From: Bacteroidota bacterium
GTDB taxonomy: Bacteria > Bacteroidota > Bacteroidia > Chitinophagales > LD1
Length of the DNA stretch: 6,382 bases
Reading direction: 5' to 3'
Assembly (NCBI GenBank): GCA_018267355.1
Contig: JAFDYP010000137.1
Coordinates: forward strand, 1-6,382
Each line of letters opens with the position of its first letter. The first letter of the stretch is position 1. The position numbers and the translations under genes were made by a program. Positions 1 to 5,826 of this stretch are shown here, one piece after another. The notes under the pieces are model-generated. The model saw only the letters and a program-made list of their open reading frames with translations. It searched no databases and was not told where the DNA came from.

Positions 1-2
1 AC

Positions 3-41
3 GCGCTGTGTTTTACACTGCTCTCTCTGATGACGTATGCC
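3..41 (+). other. End of Sec signal peptide of the receptor
   Basis: The hydrophobic stretch ALCFTLLSLMTYA is followed by Gln at 42-44, which gives a plausible signal peptidase I site after Ala (codon 39-41). The positively charged n-region lies outside the window. This is the reason for not starting the gene at the ATG at 30, which would leave a signal peptide of only four residues (MTYA). Confidence 0.8.
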
Positions 42-2504
42 CAAAATGGGAAAATAACCGGTAAGGTAACCGATGAAAAGGGCGAGCCCCTGCTCGGAGC
101 TACAGTAGTGATAGATGTCTCCAAAAATCAGGCCACTACAGCCGACTATGATGGCAACTATGAGCTGAGCGTACCTGCCGGCACCTATACTGTGGTCTAC
201 CACTCCGTAGGTAAAGAAGACACCAAACTGACCGTGACGCTCAAAGAAGGTGAAAACCAGGTGCAGAATGTCATCATAAAAGATAAGGCCAAAATGATAG
301 ATGAAGTGGTCGTATCTGGCAGTAAATATGCCAAGAAGCTGAGCGAAGAGACTGTATCTATGGAGGTGATGAAAGGCACTACCCTGGCCAACCAGAATAT
401 CACTGACCTCTCTACCGGCGTGCAAAAGATACCGGGCGTGACCATAGCTGATGGTCAGGCCAATATCCGCTCAGGCTCCGGATGGAGCTACGGTGCCGGA
501 TCCCGTGTGGCAGTACTATATGATGGTATACCTATCACTACTGCAGATGCAGATGATGCCAAGTGGTCGGTGATCCCTATGGAAAATGTGGAACAGGTAG
601 AAGTGATCAAAGGCGCCGCATCGTCTCTCTATGGCTCCGGTGCCCTGAATGGTATCATCAATGCGATCAGCGCCTGGCCTACTGATAAGCCATTTACAAA
701 AGTGACCAGCTACGCCGGCTTCTATCAGGCTCCGCCAAACAGGGATATGAAGTGGTGGCTGCCAGGCCAGCAGCAGTACTTTATGGGTACCAATTTTGCT
801 GACCGCCGCAAGGTGGGCCAGTTTGACATCATCACAGGCCTCGGTATCACTACTGACCGTGGCTATCTCGACTCATCTGATAGTCATGACATGCATGCCA
901 ATCTCAAACTGCGCTGGAGGTCAAAGAAAATAGAAGGCCTCAATATGGGCATCAGCGCATTGGCTTATTATAGCTGGGGCAAGACCTTCTTCGTATGGGA
1001 TAGTATAGGCAAAAAAGGATATGAGCCACTGCCCGGCACTATCACCATTTATCACAATGGACGCTATATCATAGATCCGTTCATCAACTATTATGATAAG
1101 AAGGATAACCGGTTCACATTCCGCTACCGGTATCTCAACTCGTCCAACATCAATACTACAGGGCAGGGCTCTATAGGCCACAAGAACTACATAGAGTTTC
1201 AATACGCCAAGATGATGAAGAAGATAGACCTCACCATTATCACCGGACTGGTGGGCATGTATGACCTGGCCCGCGCGCCCAAAGGCTCTATAGACAGCGC
1301 CTCACTGATAGGCAATCATGACCGTGGCAATGTGGCAGTCTATGCCCAGGTAGACAAAAAGTTTTTTGGCAAACTGAGCCTCACTGTGGGTGGCCGCTGG
1401 GAGTACTTTAATAATGACCGAGATAGCCTGACTACTACTAACCGGTATGTAGTGATAGGTCGCACCAATAGCCTCAGCACTCTGAAATATCCGCTGGGCC
1501 GTATCGGTATCAACTATCAGGCTGCTGAGGGTACCTTTATCCGTGCCTCAGGTAGCATGGGCTTCCGCTATCCATCTCTGGCAGAGCTGTACGTACATAC
1601 CTATGTAGGCCCGCTGGGCGTGTATAGCAATCCTAACCTGAAGCCCGAAAAAGGCTATAGTGCAGAGCTGGGTATCAAGCAGGCATTCAAGATCGGTAGA
1701 AACTGGATGGGCTATGGTGATGCAGCCTTCTTTGCCAATTATTACAATAACATGATGGAGTTCACCTTCGGACAGTTTGGCAATGCTAACTCTCCAGGAC
1801 TCGGTGGCCTCGGCTTCTCTTCTCAGAATATAGGCAATACCCGTATCCTCGGTACAGAGCTGACCGCCGGCATTCAAGGCAAGATTGGCAATTTTGAACT
1901 GGGCCTCATAGCAGGCTATGCTTTCACCGATGCCCGTGCTCTGGACTGGAATAAGCGTCTCATCATGACCAATATCTATGGAGATACTATAGGTACACAT
2001 GCCGTAGTGCCATACAATGTGGGCGGTGTCACATTCCCTGTCAATGTACGTACGAGTAATGATGCCAACCACGATCCTGTGAGCAATCCTGACTCCAGCT
2101 ACCTGACATATGCTATGACCTCATCGAGCAAGAGTAACGTGCTAAAATATCGCTCCCGCCATCAGTTCAAGCTCATCTTTAATGTAGGATATAAGAAATG
2201 GGATTTCAATCTCGACTACCAGTATCTGAGCTTTCAGGAAAATATTGACTATGCATTTATCAGCCCGCTCTTTTCATCGCAGTCTACTGCTTTTGCCGGT
2301 CTGGCCAACTATCGTGCCGCCCAGCTCGCTGCCGGTAGCAAGGGATATAGCATCCTGAATCTGTCGCTGGGCTTCAAACCGGTCAAGAACTTCAAAATGG
2401 CGTTTATCATCAAGAATGTAGCCAATACAGAGTGGATGACTCGACCGGGGCAGTTTCAGGCACCGAGAAACTATACACTGCAGCTGGTCTACACCATTCA
2501 ATAA
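3..2504 (+). CDS. TonB-dependent outer-membrane receptor, 5' end cut by window edge
   Basis: This is a ligand-gated outer-membrane transporter, driven by TonB-ExbB-ExbD, for a substrate the sequence does not identify. The frame is open from position 3, and the first visible residues (ALCFTLLSLMTYA then QNGK) are the end of a signal peptide. The true start is therefore probably a few codons left of the window, and the Met at 30 is internal. Domains in order: a carboxypeptidase-regulatory-like beta-sandwich (about 48-283, GKVTDEKGEPLLGATV); a TonB-box-like stretch (DEVVVSG, about 300-320); the plug (about 340-672, with PGV, IRSGSGWSYGAGSR, VLYDGIP, VEVIKGAASSLYGSGALNGIIN); then the beta-barrel to the end (NLKPEKGYSAELGIK near 1635-1680, aromatic-rich C-terminus QLVYTIQ). 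About 834 residues are visible, normal for the family. The SusC signature and a SusD partner are not seen, so a polysaccharide-utilisation role is not supported; metal chelate or vitamin uptake is possible. A terminator follows directly. Confidence 0.95.
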   Translation, partial: ALCFTLLSLMTYAQNGKITGKVTDEKGEPLLGATVVIDVSKNQATTADYDGNYELSVPAGTYTVVYHSVGKEDTKLTVTLKEGENQVQNVIIKDKAKMIDEVVVSGSKYAKKLSEETVSMEVMKGTTLANQNITDLSTGVQKIPGVTIADGQANIRSGSGWSYGAGSRVAVLYDGIPITTADADDAKWSVIPMENVEQVEVIKGAASSLYGSGALNGIINAISAWPTDKPFTKVTSYAGFYQAPPNRDMKWWLPGQQQYFMGTNFADRRKVGQFDIITGLGITTDRGYLDSSDSHDMHANLKLRWRSKKIEGLNMGISALAYYSWGKTFFVWDSIGKKGYEPLPGTITIYHNGRYIIDPFINYYDKKDNRFTFRYRYLNSSNINTTGQGSIGHKNYIEFQYAKMMKKIDLTIITGLVGMYDLARAPKGSIDSASLIGNHDRGNVAVYAQVDKKFFGKLSLTVGGRWEYFNNDRDSLTTTNRYVVIGRTNSLSTLKYPLGRIGINYQAAEGTFIRASGSMGFRYPSLAELYVHTYVGPLGVYSNPNLKPEKGYSAELGIKQAFKIGRNWMGYGDAAFFANYYNNMMEFTFGQFGNANSPGLGGLGFSSQNIGNTRILGTELTAGIQGKIGNFELGLIAGYAFTDARALDWNKRLIMTNIYGDTIGTHAVVPYNVGGVTFPVNVRTSNDANHDPVSNPDSSYLTYAMTSSSKSNVLKYRSRHQFKLIFNVGYKKWDFNLDYQYLSFQENIDYAFISPLFSSQSTAFAGLANYRAAQLAAGSKGYSILNLSLGFKPVKNFKMAFIIKNVANTEWMTRPGQFQAPRNYTLQLVYTIQ

Positions 2505-2526
2505 TCTTTCTAGCATAATAGCTCCT

Positions 2527-2555
2527 AAGCCCGTGTGAGATCGCACGGGCTTTTT
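2527..2555 (+). terminator. Rho-independent terminator of the receptor gene
   Basis: The stem AAGCCCGTG (2527-2535) pairs perfectly with CACGGGCTT (2544-2552), with an 8-nt loop region that can close further by T-G and G-C pairs. It runs into TTTTT at 2551-2555. It starts 22 nt after the TAA at 2502-2504. There is no T tract on the opposite strand, so it acts in the + direction. It separates the receptor from the next gene. Confidence 0.93.
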
Positions 2556-2645
2556 ATTGTTCGATTGCCAAGACACTGCGTCCTGCTTTCTTTACGTTTT
2601 GGCGGTGCTATAGCATTGATTATTAATTAAACTTCTATCGGGTAT

Positions 2646-2663
2646 TATTTTTGCGTATTTTTG
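2646..2663 (+). promoter_or_regulatory. Tandem Bacteroidota -7-like boxes upstream of the fibre-like gene
   Basis: Two copies of TATTTTTG, at 2646-2653 and 2656-2663, both match the Bacteroidota -7 consensus TAnnTTTG, one helical turn apart. Initiation from the second would give a 5' leader of about 30 nt before the ATG at 2702. No convincing TTG/TTTG -33 box lies at the usual distance: the nearest TTG, at 2616-2618, is 27 nt before the first box. An AT-rich run (about 2616-2632) lies upstream. The call rests on the -7 matches and on position downstream of a terminator. Confidence 0.5.
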
Positions 2664-2701
2664 ACCACCCTGTTTTATATACAAGTAAACCACCATCATT
2701 A

Positions 2702-2758
2702 ATGAAGAGAATCTTTACGCTTTTCGCTGCATCACTGTCTCTATCTGCAGCCATAGCA
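2702..2758 (+). other. Sec signal peptide of the fibre-like protein
   Basis: There is an n-region with Lys2 and Arg3, a hydrophobic core IFTLFAASLSLSAA, and an Ala-Ile-Ala site before Gln20. No lipobox cysteine is present, so cleavage by signal peptidase I is expected rather than lipidation. Confidence 0.9.
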
Positions 2759-5752
2759 CAAAACGTAGGCGTCGGCACCACTACCCCTGGTGCTAAACTA
2801 ACAGTAAACGGTGCAGTAGCCTCCACGCCGCAGAGCGGCCCCGCCGGAGCTACGATCACCATCCCGGCCAACGTGACCATCTACACCATCACCGATGACG
2901 GTGCCAGTGCAGCCAATGCCGCCACAGCTACCGGGCCTGTAGACGGCCAATTTCTGACCATCTATAATACAGATGCGCAGGCAGTGACATTTGCCGGCCA
3001 GACCATCGCAGCCTCTGGCGGCGTGATGTCATTTCAGTATATCGCCTCGGGCTGGAGGCTCGTCAGTGACAATCAGTCCGGCGGCAATAATTTTATAAAG
3101 AATCAGACAGCATCACCGCAGTCAGGTGCAGGTTTCAATACAAGTGGCAACGGTACTATAGGCGGTACGCTCTCTGTGACCGGCACCTCTACCCTCGGTG
3201 CCCTCACACAGGCAGGTACTACCAGCATCAATACTACCGGCTCCGGAGCTACCAGTGTAGGCGTAGGCGGCACAGGCGCAGTCAATCTGGGCAATAGTAC
3301 CGGTGGTGTGAATGTAAAGACGCTGACCACCGCAGGTGTCGTGACCAATACTGCCGCAGGTACGCTGGGCACCCTGCCGGGCACTACCAGTACTGTGCTC
3401 CACGGCAATGCAGCCGGGGCACCGTCTTTCGGCCAGGTAGCACTCGGCTCTGAGGTATCGGGCATCCTCCCGGTAGCCAATGGCGGTACTGGCAGCAGCA
3501 CACAGGCATGGGTAGACCTTACCACCAACCAGACTGCCGCCGGCAATAAGACCTGGTCAGGCAATGGTTCATTTACCAGTGGCACCGCTTCTACTAACAG
3601 TACCAGTGGTGCAGTAGTAGTGACAGGCGGCGAAGGTATCAGTGGCAATCTGAATGTGGGAGGCAATACAGCTATCAGCGGTACATCCTCTCACACTGGT
3701 GCAGCCACCTTTGGCAATACTGTCACTGTATCACCTTTCAGTACGGCAGGTGTAGTACATAATAACGCCTCCGGCCTGCTCAGCAGCAGTGCCGTATCTC
3801 TCACATCTGATGTATCTGGTGTACTGCCTGTAGCCAATGGCGGTACAGGCAGCAGCACGCAAGGATGGGTAGACCTCACCACTACCCAGACTGCAGGTGG
3901 CAATAAGACATGGACCGGTACAGCTACTTTTTCTAATGCTACCTACTCCGCTCTCTTCAATGGGGGCAATGTAGGTATCAATCAGGCAACACCAGGTTTC
4001 CCACTTAACTTTGCCAATACCTTAGGTGACAAGATAGCGCTGTGGGGCAACTCTGGCGTACATTATGGATTTGGCATACAGTCTGGCCTCTTGCAGATAC
4101 ACTCAGATGTTGTAGGTTCTGATGTAGCGGTGGGCTATGGTAGCAGTGGCGCTTTTACAGAGAATGTCCGTTTCAAAGGTAACGGCAACGTAGGTATGGG
4201 CAGTAGTGCACCAGCGGCAAAGCTCAGTGTGATCACTACCAACTCTGACGGCAACGTGGCCGCCTGGGGTACCGGTCAGGCTACTGTAGGTGGTGATGGT
4301 ACCACTGCAGGCGCGCTCGGCTTCAGCTACTCTACTACCAATAATGCGGCCTATATCTCCGCCCTCTCCCCTAGTGTGGCATGGCGTGACCTGGGTATGC
4401 GCTTTAGCAATGCGTACTTCTACTACAACGGTGCCAACGAAGCGATGCGCATCAATAACTCTGGCAACGTAAGCATAGGCGGCGTAGCACCTACGGCACA
4501 GTTTCACACTACCGGTACTGTACGCTTTGCCAACTATACCAATGGCCTCGTAGCCGTGGACGGCACAGGTACACTCACAGCTCCACGTACGATCACAGCC
4601 GCAGTAGGCACCACCAGTGGTACCAATCAGCTCAATATCACAAACGGCAATGGCGTATCTGGCAATCCTACTATCAATATGCACGACACCTACGCAGCCC
4701 TGCTGCATAGCAATGCGAACATGACAGGTGGTGGCAACATATCCTACATCGGTGGCAATTTCAACTGGAGCAACCGTTTCATCGTGATCAGCAATGGTAA
4801 TGGCAGCCAGTTCAGCACGAGCGGCTACTTTGATATCACACAGCCGGGCTCCGGCACCATCACCGGCGTAGGTGGTGCAGGCAATGTCACCGCTACTGCC
4901 AGTGGTATACCACTGGGCGCATGGCAGGCACTCTACTATATCCTGCCGGTCGGCTCCAATAACGGTAGCGTAGCAGCCAATTTCCGCGTAGCACAGTACA
5001 CCTCTGCACTCGTAGTACCAGAGAACTGGCTCCTCCTGGCAGTGGTCAATGGTGACGACGGTACTGTGCGTGTAGGCAATGGTACCATCCTGCAACCAAA
5101 CCAGACCTGGACCGTGGGCTCTGGCCTCAATGCCGGCTGGAATGCCAGCGTCAATATGATATCCAGCCGTGATGACCTGAATAGCTCCGGTAGCTCCAGC
5201 GGTGTACCTGCAGGCTTTGCAGTCACCACGCTGGTCGGCTCCGGCGCGGATGATGCTCAGTATGGAGTGAACCTACCTTTCACCGTATATATCGGCGGTG
5301 TAGCAGCTACCTGGGTCGGCATCAGTACCAATGGCTTCATCCAGTTCAATAGCTCAAACAGCTTCAACGGCTCACTCAATAGCAATTCAACTTTGCCTTC
5401 CGGCAGCTTCAGTATCCCTACCTTCTGCTACTACTGGGATGATATGGTCACTACCGGCAATGGACTCAGGTATGCTACTATCGGCACATCACCTAACAGG
5501 GTTTTTGTACTCGATTTTGAACTGGTCACGTACTCTACTGGTTTCTCCATCAATGGTCAGGTACAGATACACGAAGGCTCCGGCGAGATAAATGTCAGGT
5601 ACAATGGTGTAAATGCATATGCCTGCGGCCAGGGCGCTACGCTCGGACTCCAGCTCACGCAGTCCATAGCCATGCCCGTATCGTGCAATGCAAAAGTGCT
5701 GGACGATAATACGACCAATACGCAATCCATGTCTTTCAGTCCAAATAAGTAA
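2702..5752 (+). CDS. Secreted tail-fibre/adhesin-like mosaic repeat protein (1016 aa)
   Basis: This is an exported, probably surface-associated structural or adhesive protein; its exact function is unknown. The chosen start is the ATG at 2702, which gives a classic signal peptide (MKRIFTLFAASLSLSAAIA, cleavage before Gln20). An in-frame TTG at 2651 would add 17 residues ahead of it and would sit in the promoter. The mature protein is very rich in Gly, Ser, Thr, Asn and Ala. Order: a first GVGTTTPGAKLTVNG motif (residues 21-37); a low-complexity beta-repeat zone with two copies of a 43-residue module (249-291 and 368-410); three further GNVGIG-like motifs (422-437, 495-510, 588-602); a domain containing NFNWSNRF and WQALYY (about 684-800); and a C-terminal nidogen-like beta domain (839-1016). 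Cysteines occur only in the C-terminal domain (FCYYW, ACGQG, SCNAK). No recognisable type IX sorting tail or peptidase S74 chaperone domain is present. Such architectures are common in Bacteroidota; trimeric assembly is inference. Confidence 0.85.
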   Translation: MKRIFTLFAASLSLSAAIAQNVGVGTTTPGAKLTVNGAVASTPQSGPAGATITIPANVTIYTITDDGASAANAATATGPVDGQFLTIYNTDAQAVTFAGQTIAASGGVMSFQYIASGWRLVSDNQSGGNNFIKNQTASPQSGAGFNTSGNGTIGGTLSVTGTSTLGALTQAGTTSINTTGSGATSVGVGGTGAVNLGNSTGGVNVKTLTTAGVVTNTAAGTLGTLPGTTSTVLHGNAAGAPSFGQVALGSEVSGILPVANGGTGSSTQAWVDLTTNQTAAGNKTWSGNGSFTSGTASTNSTSGAVVVTGGEGISGNLNVGGNTAISGTSSHTGAATFGNTVTVSPFSTAGVVHNNASGLLSSSAVSLTSDVSGVLPVANGGTGSSTQGWVDLTTTQTAGGNKTWTGTATFSNATYSALFNGGNVGINQATPGFPLNFANTLGDKIALWGNSGVHYGFGIQSGLLQIHSDVVGSDVAVGYGSSGAFTENVRFKGNGNVGMGSSAPAAKLSVITTNSDGNVAAWGTGQATVGGDGTTAGALGFSYSTTNNAAYISALSPSVAWRDLGMRFSNAYFYYNGANEAMRINNSGNVSIGGVAPTAQFHTTGTVRFANYTNGLVAVDGTGTLTAPRTITAAVGTTSGTNQLNITNGNGVSGNPTINMHDTYAALLHSNANMTGGGNISYIGGNFNWSNRFIVISNGNGSQFSTSGYFDITQPGSGTITGVGGAGNVTATASGIPLGAWQALYYILPVGSNNGSVAANFRVAQYTSALVVPENWLLLAVVNGDDGTVRVGNGTILQPNQTWTVGSGLNAGWNASVNMISSRDDLNSSGSSSGVPAGFAVTTLVGSGADDAQYGVNLPFTVYIGGVAATWVGISTNGFIQFNSSNSFNGSLNSNSTLPSGSFSIPTFCYYWDDMVTTGNGLRYATIGTSPNRVFVLDFELVTYSTGFSINGQVQIHEGSGEINVRYNGVNAYACGQGATLGLQLTQSIAMPVSCNAKVLDDNTTNTQSMSFSPNK
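2762..2812 (+). repeat. GNVGIG-type motif, copy 1 (NVGVGTTTPGAKLTVNG)
   Basis: This short motif, of the form NVGIGTxxPxxKLxV, recurs in Bacteroidota surface proteins and phage-tail-fibre-like proteins. Here it directly follows the signal peptide, its usual place. Related copies are at 3965-4012, 4184-4231 and 4463-4507. Confidence 0.75.
3446..3574 (+). repeat. 43-residue LPVANGGTGSSTQ module, copy 1
   Basis: The module reads from GSEVSGILPVANGG through AGNKTW to GSF. Against copy 2 (3803-3931), a hand count gives 33 of 43 identical residues and about 100 of 129 identical bases, with no gaps. A TAGVV motif precedes each copy (3329 and 3743). Copy 1 has 19 extra residues between TAGVV and the module, containing TVLHGNAAGAPSFGQ. 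Confidence 0.88.
3803..3931 (+). repeat. 43-residue LPVANGGTGSSTQ module, copy 2
   Basis: The module reads from TSDVSGVLPVANGG through GGNKTW to ATF. It starts 357 nt (119 residues) after copy 1, in the same frame. The core LPVANGGTGSSTQ and the WVDLTT block are invariant. Many differences are third-position changes, so the duplication is not recent. Confidence 0.88.
3965..4012 (+). repeat. GNVGIG-type motif, copy 2
   Basis: This encodes GNVGINQATPGFPLNF. It opens a segment (LGDKIALWG, HYGFGIQSGLLQIHSD, VGYGSSGAFTENVRF) that leads to copy 3. This spacing is typical of tail-fibre-like proteins, in which each motif ends one shaft segment and begins the next. Confidence 0.7.
4184..4231 (+). repeat. 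GNVGIG-type motif, copy 3
   Basis: This encodes GNVGMGSSAPAAKLSV, the copy closest to the NVGIGTxxPxxKLxV form after copy 1. It is followed by a segment (WGTGQATVGG, YISALSP, GMRFSNAYFYYNGANEAMRI) ending in copy 4. Confidence 0.75.
4463..4507 (+). repeat. GNVGIG-type motif, copy 4 (degenerate)
   Basis: This encodes GNVSIGGVAPTAQFH, with Ser for Gly in the fourth position and Gln-Phe for Lys-Leu. The repetitive shaft then gives way to non-repetitive domains. Confidence 0.65.
4751..5101 (+). other. Central domain with NFNWSNRF and WQALYY motifs
   Basis: Residues about 684-800 of the fibre-like protein break the low-complexity pattern. Visible motifs are NFNWSNRFIVIS, TSGYFDI, GIPLGAWQALYYILP and PENWLLLAVVNGDDGTVRV, with well-spaced aromatics and alternating hydrophobics that suggest a compact beta-sandwich. 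It resembles domains I recall from phage tail and surface proteins but cannot name. A binding role is inference. Confidence 0.5.
5216..5749 (+). other. C-terminal nidogen-like beta domain
   Basis: Residues 839-1016 include FTVYIGG, WVGISTNGFIQF, FCYYWDDMVT, GLRYATIGTSPNRVFVLDF, QVQIHEGSGEINVRYNG and ATLGLQL. The pattern of a 'smooth' beta-strand carrying NGFI.F, a W/Y-DD turn, RVF.L.F, then QI.I.EGSG.I..RY, matches the extracellular NIDO-like folds common at the end of Bacteroidota secreted proteins. Three cysteines lie here. The protein ends at SFSPNK without a recognisable type IX secretion tail. Confidence 0.5.
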
Positions 5753-5754
5753 TG
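5750..5754 (+). promoter_or_regulatory. TAATG stop/start overlap
   Basis: The TAA stop of the fibre-like gene (5750-5752) shares its last A with the ATG of the next gene (5752-5754). No Shine-Dalgarno sequence precedes it. This arrangement usually signals translational coupling by terminating ribosomes that reinitiate. Confidence 0.7.
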
Positions 5755-5826
5755 CGGTTCAGATACATTCATACCAAGATGCTGCTGGTGACCAGCAGCA
5801 TCTTTTTTTGTCTGTGCCTTAGTGCC
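5752..5826 (+). other. Signal peptide of the foldase-like protein
   Basis: The n-region MRFRYIHTK is basic, the core MLLVTSSIFFCLCL is hydrophobic, and Leu-Ser-Ala precedes Gln26. The cysteines at 20 and 22 are not in a lipobox context. Codons 9-20 are formed by the terminator stem and T tract (5776-5809). Confidence 0.85.

Noticed and set aside
30..32. ATG at 30 as the start of the receptor gene
   Set aside because: The frame is open upstream to the window edge and encodes a hydrophobic signal-peptide core. Starting at 30 would remove the export signal.
1548..2072. Minus-strand open frame of 174 codons inside the receptor
   Set aside because: It is antisense to a clear TonB-dependent receptor barrel and has no recognisable domain or start signal.
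2651..2701. TTG at 2651 as the start of the fibre-like gene, adding 17 residues
   Set aside because: The extra residues (MRIFDHPVLYTSKPPSL) precede a complete signal peptide starting with MKR, and the codon lies within the promoter-like boxes. The ATG at 2702 is better.
3103..3666. Minus-strand open frame of 187 codons, rich in Pro, Val and Leu
   Set aside because: It is antisense to the repeat shaft. The composition follows from reverse-reading Gly/Thr/Ser codons, and no independent signal supports it.
3300..3950. Possible CRISPR-like or tandem DNA repeat array
   Set aside because: The repeats are in-frame protein modules 357 nt apart with about 78% base identity. There are no short identical repeats with unique spacers.
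4103..5095. Minus-strand open frame of 330 codons inside the fibre-like gene
   Set aside because: It lies fully antisense to a well-supported gene. Its product is an odd mix of Cys, Ala, Thr and Ile with no domain, signal peptide or promoter, as expected for the shadow of a low-complexity gene.
2702..5752. Prophage or tailocin origin suggested by tail-fibre-like motifs
   Set aside because: The protein has a Sec signal peptide and sits between a receptor and a periplasmic foldase-like gene. No other phage structural, lysis or integrase gene is present.
5779..5781. Internal ATG in the hairpin as the start of the foldase-like gene
   Set aside because: It would give a signal peptide without basic residues and would place the start codon inside a stable stem. 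The ATG at 5752 adds MRFRYIHTK, a proper n-region.
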